Of a stretch of 7,288 nucleotides of DNA, positions 1 to 6,522 are shown one piece after another (the stretch's first letter is position 1; each line of letters begins with the position of its first letter). The position numbers were made by a program, and so were the translations under genes. The stretch comes from JAOABV01 sp964473505 (GTDB lineage: Bacteria > Hydrothermota > Tepidihabitantia > Tepidihabitantales > CAIPLT01): positions 1 through 7,288 of the forward strand of contig CAYYPG010000090.1 of the NCBI GenBank assembly GCA_964473505.1, given 5' to 3'. The notes under the pieces were generated by a model. That model had not been told where the DNA came from, did not search any database, and worked only from the letters and a program-made list of their open reading frames with translations.

Positions 1-64
1 GTTGCGGTTTTATAGTTGTCGATTCAGTTGCGATTTGGTGTTGGAGCGACAGTTTCTTGTAGGG

Positions 65-165
65 GAACTCTGACAAAGTCGATATTGGTTCAAAAGGCAT
101 GAAATGCAGAAGCATAATTATTGGTTTTTTCTTATGGGTCTTGGTGTCTCTTGAGCATTTTTCAG
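65..165 (+). repeat. Dispersed ~100-bp repeat, copy A
   Basis: This 101-bp block matches the reverse complement of 6422-6522 without gaps, with about 15 differences by eye (roughly 85% identity). It also matches 1143-1242 at about two-thirds identity. Shared landmarks are GACAAAGTC, GGTTCAAA, GAAATGCAGAAGCATAATT and GTCTCTTGAGCATTTTTCAG. An ATG at 99 opens a 40-codon frame to TGA at 219-221, with a hydrophobic stretch (SIIIGFFLWVLV) that resembles a signal peptide. Most differences from copy C change the amino acid, and copies B and C lack the ATG, so the block looks like a DNA element or a decayed gene start rather than a conserved peptide. Similarity stops at about 165; a sharp left end could not be fixed. 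I do not recognise the family. Confidence 0.75.
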
Positions 166-194
166 CGTGTTCTGTGGAAGAATTCGCAGAAAAT

Positions 195-233
195 TTTCCG
201 GAAATTAACCGTTTCGAATGACAATATATTGTC
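195..233. promoter_or_regulatory. Two perfect palindromes upstream of the methyltransferase
   Basis: TTTCCGGAAA (195-204) and GACAATATATTGTC (220-233) are both exact palindromes. They lie 16 bp apart and about 75-115 bp upstream of the promoter-like sequence at 310-338. Their perfect symmetry and closeness suggest binding sites for dimeric regulators. No T-run follows, so they are not typical terminators. Binding is inference; only the symmetry is seen. Confidence 0.35.
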
Positions 234-309
234 CAGAGTGTGGTTGAATCTCTGGGTTTTTCTCATTAGAACAAAAGGCAATTTTTTCTATTCTTTTGAG
301 CGAACCATC

Positions 310-338
310 TTGACATAAGTTGAAGTGATAGATATAGT
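310..338 (+). promoter_or_regulatory. Sigma-70-like promoter before the methyltransferase
   Basis: TTGACA (310-315), a 17-bp spacer, then TATAGT (333-338) is a near-consensus promoter. The expected start point is about 344-346. That falls at the end of the Shine-Dalgarno sequence AAAGGAG (339-345) for the ATG at 351, so a transcript from here would have a leader of only a few bases and little of the ribosome site. Either transcription starts slightly earlier, the mRNA is almost leaderless, or the real promoter is further upstream. Confidence 0.5.
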
Positions 339-350
339 AAAGGAGTTTAA

Positions 351-1115
351 ATGGCACAAAATTTCGAAAAACCGAAGGTCGTACCCGCTTTTTCGAAATT
401 TGCCCCATATTATGACCAATTTATGCTCCGATATGTTAATTATCGAGCCTGGGTTGACTACATTATAAAAATTTTTAAACACTTCCAAATTCAGCCAAAG
501 ACAATATTGGATTTGGCTTGTGGTACAGGCATTCCAGCAATGCTCTTAGCTCAAAAAGGCTATCGGATTATTGCAGTTGATAATTCACTACCAATGTTAG
601 CAATATTGGAAAATAAAGTGCGAGAAAAAGGCTACGATATAAAAATCATTAATGCGGATATGAGAAATTTCGTTGTGCCACAAGAAGCGGATGCGGCAAT
701 AAGTTTGTATGATAGTATTAATTATTTGTTAACGGAATCAGATTTACAATCTTGTTTTCGTTGCGTTGCGACTGCGCTAAAACCCGATGGACTTTTTGTT
801 TTCGATGTAAATACCATATTTTGCCTAAGAGATTTTTGGGATAATACCGAAACAATTCGTCAGGTAAATAATATTCATTCGGTCTGGCAAAGTTCTTTTG
901 ACCCAATTCAAAAGATTTCTACATTGCACTTAAAAGTGGCTATCGATAAAAAGATATCTTTTGAAGAAATTCATCAGGAAAGAGGATACACAACATCCGA
1001 AATTGAGCAGAATCTTAAGTCCGCGGGTTTCCGCGATATTACATTTTATGAACATTTAACTTTTTTACCTCCAACCGAAACTACTTTACGGATAATGGTT
1101 GTAGCCCGAAGATAG
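351..1115 (+). CDS. Class I SAM-dependent methyltransferase
   Basis: A 254-residue soluble protein with the Rossmann methyltransferase fold. Motif I is LDLACGTG (residues 53-60), which binds S-adenosylmethionine. The acidic residue ending strand 2 is Asp77 (IIAVDNS). NADMRNF (101-107) contacts the adenine side, YDSINYLL (120-127) is the motif IV region, and LKPDGLFVFDVN (143-154) is the post-motif strand. The C-terminal half forms the substrate cap and ends with a beta strand (TLRIMVVARR). The overall layout resembles small-molecule N- or O-methyltransferases, including sugar N-methyltransferases of the TylM1/DesVI type, but the substrate cannot be read from sequence. The ATG is supported by AAAGGAG 5 bases upstream. 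It appears to be a single-gene unit: the next gene starts more than 300 bp downstream. Confidence 0.9.
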   Translation: MAQNFEKPKVVPAFSKFAPYYDQFMLRYVNYRAWVDYIIKIFKHFQIQPKTILDLACGTGIPAMLLAQKGYRIIAVDNSLPMLAILENKVREKGYDIKIINADMRNFVVPQEADAAISLYDSINYLLTESDLQSCFRCVATALKPDGLFVFDVNTIFCLRDFWDNTETIRQVNNIHSVWQSSFDPIQKISTLHLKVAIDKKISFEEIHQERGYTTSEIEQNLKSAGFRDITFYEHLTFLPPTETTLRIMVVARR

Positions 1116-1138
1116 TTTTTTTTGTATGAACTGATATG

Positions 1139-1152
1139 ATGAGAATTCTCAT
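1139..1152. repeat. Perfect 14-bp palindrome after the methyltransferase
   Basis: ATGAGAATTCTCAT is an exact palindrome 24 bp after the methyltransferase stop. It overlaps the left end of repeat copy B. A run of eight T lies before it (1116-1123), not after it, so it does not look like a standard intrinsic terminator for the + strand. Copy A lacks this symmetry. Function unknown. Confidence 0.35.
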
Positions 1153-1242
1153 AAAAGTAATATTGTTTCAAACGGTACGAAATGCACAAGCAAATCCGCT
1201 GTTTTTCCCTACAAGTGTTGATGTCTCTTAGGTATTTTTTAG
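1143..1242 (+). repeat. Dispersed ~100-bp repeat, copy B (decayed)
   Basis: It aligns to 65-165 with a single one-base gap and about two-thirds identity. Retained landmarks include GTTTCAAA, CGAAATGCACAAGCA, GTTTTTCC and ATGTCTCTT. The position matching the ATG of copy A is ACG, and in-frame stops are present, so this copy cannot encode the copy A peptide. It fills most of the spacer between the methyltransferase gene and radC. Confidence 0.6.
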
Positions 1243-1350
1243 AATCTGATAATATAGTTTTATATTGCTTGTTAGCTAATTGCCTTTTTAGAAATTAAAT
1301 ATGATAAAGACTTGACTTGAGAAAATTTTTATATAGAGTAAGAGTTTATT

Positions 1351-1413
1351 ATGCAAAATAATTCTCATCCTCGTGAAAGTCAATGGAAATCAATTTTTAT
1401 AAGTATCCATTGA
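1351..1413 (+). CDS. Possible 20-residue upstream ORF of radC
   Basis: ATG at 1351 opens a 20-codon frame (MQNNSHPRESQWKSIFISIH) ending at TGA 1411-1413, 14 bp before the radC ATG. It lies below TTGACT (1312-1317), though no good -10 sits at the right distance. A GAG-containing stretch (AAGAG, 1340-1344) is a weak ribosome site. radC itself lacks a clear Shine-Dalgarno sequence, so coupling to this ORF is conceivable. The stretch from CTTGAC to the ATG loosely resembles the same stretch before the methyltransferase. In AT-rich DNA a frame this short may be chance. Confidence 0.2.
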   Translation: MQNNSHPRESQWKSIFISIH

Positions 1414-1427
1414 GAAAATTTTGATTT

Positions 1428-2108
1428 ATGAAAACTAATTATCCAAAAACAGTAAAAGACTTACCCAAAGTTGAACGGCCCAGAGAAAAATTAATTAAGT
1501 ATGGTGTTGAAACTCTTTCTAATACCGAACTTTTAGCAATTCTTTTACGCTCCGGCAGAAAAGGTGAGAATGTAATTGATTTAGCCAATAGAATCTTGAA
1601 ACATTTTGGTGCCCAGAACTTACCCCATTTAAGTTATAACGAAATTAAAGAGATTTCAGGTATCGGACCAGCCAAAGCCTGCGAAATTATTGCTTGTTTT
1701 GAACTGGGCAAAAGACTTCTAAAAAGCAAGAAGGTTTGTCTTTATATGAAACCCGAAGATGTCTGGGAAGAATTGAAAGATATCCGCAATCTTAAAAAAG
1801 AGCATTTTATTGTTTTCTATCTCGATGTTCGCAATCAGGAGATTAAGCGGGAAATTATTTCAATCGGTTCTTTGAACGCAAGCTTGGTGCATCCCCGAGA
1901 GGTCTTTGACCCCGCAATCAGAAATTCTGCGGCGCAAATTATCATTGCCCACAACCATCCTTCAGATAATCCCGAACCTTCAGATGATGACCTGGTAATT
2001 ACCAAAAGATTAGTTGAAGCCGGTAAGATTTTAGGTATTGAAATCATCGACCACATCATTGTTGCCAAAAGTAGATTTTATAGTTTTAAGGAAAACGGTT
2101 TAATATAA
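1428..2108 (+). CDS. radC: RadC family JAMM-motif protein
   Basis: 226 residues, the normal length for RadC/YicR proteins. The N-terminus has the family signature DLPKVERPREKLIKYG (11-26) and LSNTELLAILLRSG (30-43). A helix-hairpin-helix-like segment, EISGIGPAKACEI (75-87), suggests DNA contact. The C-terminal JAB1/MPN-like domain carries HNHPSD at 175-180, and the predicted metal ligands His175, His177 and Asp188 are all present. The usual HNHPSGDP reads HNHPSDNP here, a mild deviation that leaves the ligands intact. Despite the name, a direct DNA-repair role was withdrawn for E. coli RadC and the biochemical activity remains unclear. The chosen ATG gives the standard N-terminus but lacks a convincing Shine-Dalgarno sequence. 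The gene stands alone, about 170 bp before the next one. Confidence 0.95.
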   Translation: MKTNYPKTVKDLPKVERPREKLIKYGVETLSNTELLAILLRSGRKGENVIDLANRILKHFGAQNLPHLSYNEIKEISGIGPAKACEIIACFELGKRLLKSKKVCLYMKPEDVWEELKDIRNLKKEHFIVFYLDVRNQEIKREIISIGSLNASLVHPREVFDPAIRNSAAQIIIAHNHPSDNPEPSDDDLVITKRLVEAGKILGIEIIDHIIVAKSRFYSFKENGLI

Positions 2109-2281
2109 GATGGTGATATAAATGTATGTGGGTAAATAACTCCCCAACTCATAGTAATCAATTTAATTAACTACGGAAATAAAGAGCAGGGGTTAGGGTC
2201 AATGCGCAAAACAATTTTTCGAACCTGAAAAGATTATGGACACATAATAAATGTAAAAAATTCATACAATGGAGGCTTGGA

Positions 2282-2680
2282 ATGTATTATACAATTGAAC
2301 TGTCAACCCATAGCCGCTGTGAATTCGTTGATATCACCGATAAGGTTCTGTCTGTAATAAAAAAGAGTCAGGTAAAATCAGGAATTGCAATTATCTATGT
2401 GCCGCACACCACTGCCGCAATTACGATTAATGAGAATTATGACCCCAACGTTACTGCGGATTTAAATAATCTGCTTAATAAATTAATACCCCATAATTTC
2501 CCTTATGCCCATACAGAAGGAAATGCGGATGCCCATATAAAATCAGCCATTATGGGCTCAACACGCACAGTGTTTTTTGAAAATGGTGAGATTCTGTTTG
2601 GCACTTGGCAAGGCATCTTCTTTTGTGAATTTGATGGACCAAGACGCCGAAAAGTCTTTGTAAAAATTTTATCGGATTAA
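2282..2680 (+). CDS. yjbQ: YjbQ / UPF0047 family protein
   Basis: 132 residues, matching this widespread small family (TIGR00149). Conserved blocks are YVPHTTAAITINENYDP (39-55), HTEGNADAHIK (77-87) and LFGTWQGIFFCEFDGPR (105-121). The histidines in these blocks (42, 77, 85) form the putative metal/active site of the trimeric fold. Some members show weak thiamine-phosphate synthase activity in E. coli, which gave the family its name; the physiological role is unsettled. Start choice is firm: GGAGG at 2271-2275 lies 6 bases before the ATG. The 173-bp spacer from radC shows no convincing promoter; CATAAT (2243-2248) could be a -10 but has no matching -35. The downstream gene converges from the other strand. 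Confidence 0.93.
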   Translation: MYYTIELSTHSRCEFVDITDKVLSVIKKSQVKSGIAIIYVPHTTAAITINENYDPNVTADLNNLLNKLIPHNFPYAHTEGNADAHIKSAIMGSTRTVFFENGEILFGTWQGIFFCEFDGPRRRKVFVKILSD

Positions 2681-2686
2681 ACTTAT

Positions 2687-2731
2687 CACAACCCATGGGT
2701 CATAAACTTGTTTAACTAATTATGAGTTGTG
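2687..2731. terminator. Candidate hairpin between converging genes
   Basis: CACAACCCAT (2687-2696) pairs with ATGAGTTGTG (2722-2731) with one mismatch. Alternatively TCATAA (2700-2705) pairs with TTATGA (2720-2725) inside it. The position, just after yjbQ and before the converging gene's stop, fits a bidirectional terminator. No strong T-run follows on either strand, so this is a weak call. Confidence 0.3.
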
Positions 2732-2765
2732 CTCTGAGAAATGGCAAATATGTGAGCTACCAAAT

Positions 2766-3671
2766 TTATTGAAGGAGTTTATTTGCCCAGTCAGCAATAA
2801 CTCGCATCTCTTCAGCAATAATGATACCTTGAATCCTAATTTCCGGATAACTTTCAAGGAGATGTTTTTTTCTTAACAAGTCATCAAATCCCCATAGATC
2901 TGTTTCCAATTGGTAGAAATTATTCTGGAAAGATTTGTTTTCTAAAACCACTTCGAAGTCATAATTTTTCAATTCGGCTATAACCGCTTCAACTTTACCG
3001 CTGATTTGTACAACAAAATGGCAATGACAGAAATTTTCAATCTTATGATAATAAATCTCTGGTAAAACCATAATAATGCCTTCAGGATGCTGTGGATGCC
3101 AAATTAATTTTTCTAATTTTGTTTCTATCCAGTTCTTGTTTTTTTTACAAAGCTCAGATAACTTTTCAGCATCCGCTGTCGGATGATTAATTATGGCTTT
3201 CAATAGTTGTTTTTCTTCGGTAGAAAATATTTTTGGTAAGGGGTAGTTGTAATCCGAAATACGATAAGTTTCCAGATAGGAAAACTCGGGTAGGTCCTTA
3301 AGAAATTTAGTTTCGGTGATAAAATCTTTTGAATAAAAGACAATGGCTAAATTGTGGCCAATTTTGGTGGGAATGTTGGCGTTAAGCCAAATTTCGCTGA
3401 TAAAAGGAATTTTGTTTGTAATCTTAGTAATTGCTTGGTTATAATCATTAGTGAGTGCTAAGACACATCCCCATACCCATTCACCACCTAAAAACGGTGG
3501 TACGAAAATTGTAGCTTTATAACCAGCAATTACACCTTCGGTTTCCATTCGGGTAATTCGATTTTTAATTTCTTTGATATCAATTTGTAATTGTTGCGGC
3601 AACGGCGATAACCAAGGCCCGGCGCGTTCTAAATGTCTTAAGATTGTTAAATCAATTCTATCGATGAACAT
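2766..3671 (-). CDS. Tandem Lrp/AsnC-like protein (HTH-RAM-HTH-RAM)
   Basis: With the ATG at 3671 the product has 301 residues. The first module has a winged-helix start typical of Lrp (IDRIDLTILRHL at 3-14, ending METEGVIAGYKA at 42-53), then a RAM-like alpha/beta ligand domain (about 64-140). A second helical DNA-binding-like segment (FSTEEKQLLKAI onward, about 149-205) and a second RAM-like domain (about 214-287) follow; helices of this second HTH are more divergent. Ordinary Lrp proteins are about 150 residues with one module. The RAM2 strand contains CHCH (215-218), of unknown meaning. The start at 3671 lies 2 bases past the sugar transferase stop and has GGTG at 3682-3685. An earlier in-frame ATG at 3740 would overlap that gene by 67 bp and add 23 residues unlike Lrp. 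Likely role: a transcription regulator co-expressed with the transferase. Siroheme decarboxylases (AhbA/AhbB, NirD/L) share this fold in pairs, but no heme genes are near. Confidence 0.72.
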   Translation of the reverse strand: MFIDRIDLTILRHLERAGPWLSPLPQQLQIDIKEIKNRITRMETEGVIAGYKATIFVPPFLGGEWVWGCVLALTNDYNQAITKITNKIPFISEIWLNANIPTKIGHNLAIVFYSKDFITETKFLKDLPEFSYLETYRISDYNYPLPKIFSTEEKQLLKAIINHPTADAEKLSELCKKNKNWIETKLEKLIWHPQHPEGIIMVLPEIYYHKIENFCHCHFVVQISGKVEAVIAELKNYDFEVVLENKSFQNNFYQLETDLWGFDDLLRKKHLLESYPEIRIQGIIIAEEMRVIADWANKLLQ

Positions 3672-3673
3672 AT

Positions 3674-4957
3674 TTAATAAGCACCTTTTTGGGAAATAAC
3701 CGCCGGTATGGTTTTTAATAAAATCATTAAGTCTCGACAATAAGACCAGGTGCGGACATATTCGGTATCCAATTTAACTCGACTTTCATACCCGGTATCG
3801 GTGCGGCCGGAAATTTGCCAAAGACCCGTTACTCCAGGTAATACTCGAAATAATTCCAGAGAATATTGTTGGTAATAAGGAATTTCCGCTTCGACAATGG
3901 GCCGAGGACCGACTAAACTCATATCACCTTTGAGAACATTAATAAATTGAGGAAGTTCATCAATACTAAATTGCCGAATATATTTACCAATTCGGGTTAT
4001 TCTGGGATCATTCTTTAGTTTGAACGTCTTGGCAAATTCCTCGCGTAGTTTCTCGTCCGAGGCTAAAATTGATTGTAAACGTTGGTCCGCATCTTGAAAC
4101 ATCGTGCGAAATTTAAGCAAATAGAATGGTTTCATATGTTTACCCAATCGGCGATGTCGATAAAAAATAGGACCAGGGCTGTCAACTTTTATACAAATAA
4201 TAAGTAATATGAATAGGGGAAAAGATAAAAATAAGAACAATAAAGAAAATAAAACATCAACGAATCGTTTAACCCGGTAATTGATGCCGTAACCCGGATA
4301 ACGACTCAATATTTTAATATGAGTCCCGGCAAGATAGTTCTTGAGATGATAGGATTTAATTAAGATAAAGTATGCGAAATATTTGTCCGCCCATCGCATT
4401 GCCGGTACATTATGAATTTTATTAGTAGCGTCAATGAGAAAAACACTACTACTGAAAATACGACCACAATTATCACTGTGGGTTTTCAACCAGTTATTAA
4501 AATCGTTTTGGATAACTTGTTCTTGTGCGTTATAGCCCCACCACTTTATAATCCGTTCGTTACTGTTTTTGTCGGTTACTAAAACAACAGGAATTGGAAA
4601 GAGCCGTCGGATGATAAATCCCAAAATGGGAGCGATCAGATTCAAATAGACCCACAATCCGGCCCAAAACATTAAATTAAACTGTGGAACTTGGTGATAA
4701 ATTAAAAAAGAAGTAATTGAGAATCCCAATATCGAACTCAAAATTATGCCTTGGGTGCGTAAATTAAATCCGAAATTACTACAAATAATTGGGTCAAATT
4801 CGCCAAACAAATAACCTGAAATCGCAATTAGCAACCAAAGAACAGGTATCGGAAAAAAATAATTATTCCAAGGAAAGATCTTAGAAACGATTATAATTGC
4901 GCATAATAATAAGAGCAATTCAGCACCAATCCGCCAGAAACTATTATCGGGTTTCAT
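3674..4957 (-). CDS. WbaP-type undecaprenyl-phosphate sugar phosphotransferase
   Basis: A 427-residue membrane enzyme that transfers a sugar-1-phosphate from a nucleotide sugar to a polyprenyl phosphate, the first step of exopolysaccharide, capsule or O-antigen repeat assembly. About four hydrophobic helices (10-27, 36-52, 70-87, 95-118) precede a short variable middle region. The catalytic half starts at VKRFVDVLFSLL (229-240) with its membrane hairpin (to about 257). It shows DSPGP (259-263), KFRTM (282-286), SIDELPQ (331-337) with the Asp333-Glu334 pair matching the catalytic dyad of the PglC superfamily, GDMSLVGPRP (344-353) and LPGVTGLWQISGR (373-385). The GAY ending is typical of WbaP-like proteins. 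The sugar (galactose, glucose or other) cannot be decided. No Shine-Dalgarno sequence is visible before the ATG, which lies in very AT-rich DNA. It is the first gene of a two-gene operon with the Lrp-like protein. No polymerase, flippase or other glycosyltransferase lies in the window. Confidence 0.92.
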   Translation of the reverse strand: MKPDNSFWRIGAELLLLLCAIIIVSKIFPWNNYFFPIPVLWLLIAISGYLFGEFDPIICSNFGFNLRTQGIILSSILGFSITSFLIYHQVPQFNLMFWAGLWVYLNLIAPILGFIIRRLFPIPVVLVTDKNSNERIIKWWGYNAQEQVIQNDFNNWLKTHSDNCGRIFSSSVFLIDATNKIHNVPAMRWADKYFAYFILIKSYHLKNYLAGTHIKILSRYPGYGINYRVKRFVDVLFSLLFLFLSFPLFILLIICIKVDSPGPIFYRHRRLGKHMKPFYLLKFRTMFQDADQRLQSILASDEKLREEFAKTFKLKNDPRITRIGKYIRQFSIDELPQFINVLKGDMSLVGPRPIVEAEIPYYQQYSLELFRVLPGVTGLWQISGRTDTGYESRVKLDTEYVRTWSYCRDLMILLKTIPAVISQKGAY

Positions 4958-5520
4958 AATAATTAAAATTAATGATTACATTTTGCCAAAAAGCAAAGTT
5001 AATAGTCTATGATATAACCAATCCCTTGATTTCAAACAATTTCATAAGGAAATATATTTTAACAGTCCTCAAAGAAAATAAAGGATTATTCCAATTATAC
5101 ATTTTTATCTTTTTTCTACCTTGCTAAAAGTCTATTTAAAAAATGGGATTAGTCAAGTAAAAAACACTGCGTTCCTTGACCGAAGTTATATCCATAAAGT
5201 TTATTTCTTTATATAATGGGTTATTCTGTTATAGTTATAGAAAACTACTTAAACAAAGATAGTAAATAATATTTTCGGTAAGGGAAGCATTAATATAATT
5301 AAGACAGAAGCATATTTTTTCTAATGCATAAAGCCTCTCCTAAATAGCATTCATTGACAAACATTGAATAAATAAGGTACGAAAGAATATAACAATCTTT
5401 GAAAAGATTATTTAAATGACAAGCGAAACATCTGCTTATTGACTATTGCTTATTTTTCAGATAGTCTATTTATAAATATATATGAATAAATCTAAAAAGC
5501 CCAAAAAATCGGAGGTATCA
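4958..5520. promoter_or_regulatory. Divergent intergenic region with recurring AGTCTAT sites
   Basis: This 563-bp AT-rich spacer separates the - strand polysaccharide operon from queF. AGTCTAT occurs at 5004-5010, 5129-5135 and 5463-5469. The first and last are extended to ATAGTCTAT, which has dyad symmetry around its central T, and lie about 45-60 bp before the start of each divergent gene. Weak promoter-like pairs are seen. For the operon: TTGTTT/TATATC on the - strand (5039-5034 and 5016-5011). For queF: TTGAAT (5364-5369) with TATAAC (5388-5393), and TTGACT (5439-5444) with TAGTCT (5462-5467). GTCAAG (5152-5157) and CTTGAC (5175-5180) form an inverted pair. I see no preQ1 riboswitch and no gene. 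Confidence 0.4.
5511..5516 (+). promoter_or_regulatory. Shine-Dalgarno sequence that sets the queF start
   Basis: GGAGGT lies 4 bases before the GTG at 5521. It is the strongest ribosome site in this part of the window. The competing in-frame ATG at 5482 has only AT-rich sequence upstream, so this site favours the GTG start. Confidence 0.7.
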
Positions 5521-5943
5521 GTGAATAATAGACGGCGACAGTCACAAGCTAAGGCTAAATCTTCATTAGGGTATACCGAGAGTCATGCTTTTTCTGGGAT
5601 AAAAACACCTCTGCCGGCAATTGAAACTTGGCCTAATCAATTTAAGAAGAATTATACGATTACTATTGAAATTCCGGAGTTCACTTCAGTTTGTCCGAAA
5701 ACCCATTTGCCTGATTTTGGAAAGATTACTATCATTTACCAGCCGGATAAACTTTGCTGTGAACTTAAATCACTTAAATATTATATTTTAGGTTATCGGA
5801 ATTTAGGCATCTTTTATGAAAATGCGGTTAATCGAATATTAAAAGATTTTGTGGTCAATGTAAAACCTAAGTGGGTTAAGGTGCGAGGTGAATTTAATGT
5901 TCGTGGTGGAATGAAAAGTATTATTGAAGTTGAATACCCATAA
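5521..5943 (+). CDS. queF: NADPH-dependent 7-cyano-7-deazaguanine reductase QueF
   Basis: QueF reduces the nitrile of preQ0 to the amine preQ1 with NADPH, the last step before insertion into tRNA in queuosine synthesis. It is a cytoplasmic enzyme of the tunnelling fold. With the GTG start the product has 140 residues. It shows EIPEFTSVCPKTHLPDFG with the nucleophile Cys58 and the acid Asp65, then ELKSLKYY (81-88), the NADPH-binding signature that separates QueF from GTP cyclohydrolase I. It ends with VRGEFNVRGGMKS. The spacings Cys to Asp (7) and Asp to Glu100 (35) equal those of the B. subtilis enzyme (Cys55, Asp62, Glu97). The residue before Glu100 is Tyr99, where B. subtilis has His96. The ATG at 5482 would add 13 lysine-rich residues without a ribosome site. 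No other queuosine gene is adjacent. Confidence 0.93.
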   Translation: MNNRRRQSQAKAKSSLGYTESHAFSGIKTPLPAIETWPNQFKKNYTITIEIPEFTSVCPKTHLPDFGKITIIYQPDKLCCELKSLKYYILGYRNLGIFYENAVNRILKDFVVNVKPKWVKVRGEFNVRGGMKSIIEVEYP

Positions 5944-6133
5944 ATTTATCGAGTCTAAAAGTTATTTAAGGAATAGTCCATTAAAAGATTCCCATTCACA
6001 TAAAATGGCATATTAAAAAGTTAACATGGCCACTTAAAATTTTCTGTCAGCCTTAGAGTAATTCTTTTAATAATTCCAAACGCTACCATTTAATTTCTAT
6101 TTTTAGTGATATTTAAAAATAAAGTATCTGAAA

Positions 6134-6155
6134 AACTGTGGTTTTTAAACCAGTT
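6134..6155. terminator. Weak hairpin about 190 bp after queF
   Basis: AAC-TG-TGGTTT-TT-AAACCA-GTT forms a short stem: six pairs (6139-6144 with 6147-6152), a two-base bulge, and three more pairs. The two-base centre would have to open into a larger loop. On the - strand the stem is followed by a short T-run; on the + strand it is not. It could stop - strand transcripts, or be chance in AT-rich DNA. Confidence 0.2.
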
Positions 6156-6175
6156 AAAATAAAACAAAGTTTTAA

Positions 6176-6421
6176 GGAAGTCATTTTGATCCAACCCAGA
6201 TCTTTAACCCATATGACACTCAAAGGAATTACTACATTAACATAGGATTTTATAAGCTTTGGAGGTATTTGGACTTTTTGAAAGTTCCTGATATGAAAAC
6301 TAAAAAAGTTTTAGAGTTTTAAAATGAATTAGACAAAGTTTTGATAAAAGATATAACTTTTCCTTGCAATGAATTTGAAGACAATAAATACAGAGACAAT
6401 GTTCGGTATTGTAAGAAATCT
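6176..6421 (+). pseudogene. Possible decayed reading frame
   Basis: One + strand frame stays open from 6176 to 6319, is broken by a single TAA (6320-6322), and reads on in the same frame into the inverted repeat at 6422, where it ends at a TGA near 6509. The translation before the stop looks protein-like (FDPTQIFNPYDTQ, then NIGFYKLWRYLDFL) and after it continues KVLIKDITFPCNEFEDNKY. There is no plausible start codon or in-frame Shine-Dalgarno sequence. The antisense strand also has an open frame here (ATG at 6542, 80 codons), though it runs mainly through the repeat. I do not recognise a family. It may be a gene remnant or chance. Confidence 0.25.
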
Positions 6422-6522
6422 CTGAAAAATGCTCAAGAGACGCCGAGCCCCATAAGGAAAAACCACCAATTATGCTTCTGCATTTCCTGCTCTTTGAACC
6501 GAGAATGACTTTGTCTAAGTTC
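6422..6522 (-). repeat. Dispersed ~100-bp repeat, copy C (inverted)
   Basis: The reverse complement aligns over 101 bp without gaps to 65-165, with about 15 differences. The position matching the copy A ATG is AGG, and several hydrophobic codons have become Gly, Ser or Ala. This argues against selection on the encoded peptide. The flanking sequence on both sides is unrelated to the flanks of copy A, so the repeat unit is bounded at about 100 bp. Confidence 0.75.

Noticed and set aside
1..73. Possible 3' end of an upstream gene (open frames ending at TAG 60-62 or TGA 71-73)
   Set aside because: Two frames are open for only about 20 codons and nothing recognisable is encoded; GTTGCGGTTT/GTTGCGATTT repeats here are too short to interpret.
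99..221. 40-codon ORF in repeat copy A with a signal-peptide-like start
   Set aside because: No Shine-Dalgarno sequence, start codon absent in the other two copies, and differences from copy C are mostly amino-acid changing; described under the repeat instead.
3672..3740. N-terminal extension of the Lrp-like protein from the ATG at 3740
   Set aside because: It would overlap the sugar transferase gene by 67 bp and add residues unlike any Lrp N-terminus; the ATG at 3671 gives the standard start.
5200..5520. preQ1 riboswitch before queF
   Set aside because: No aptamer-like core with the expected AGAGGTTC and A-rich tail could be found on the + strand.
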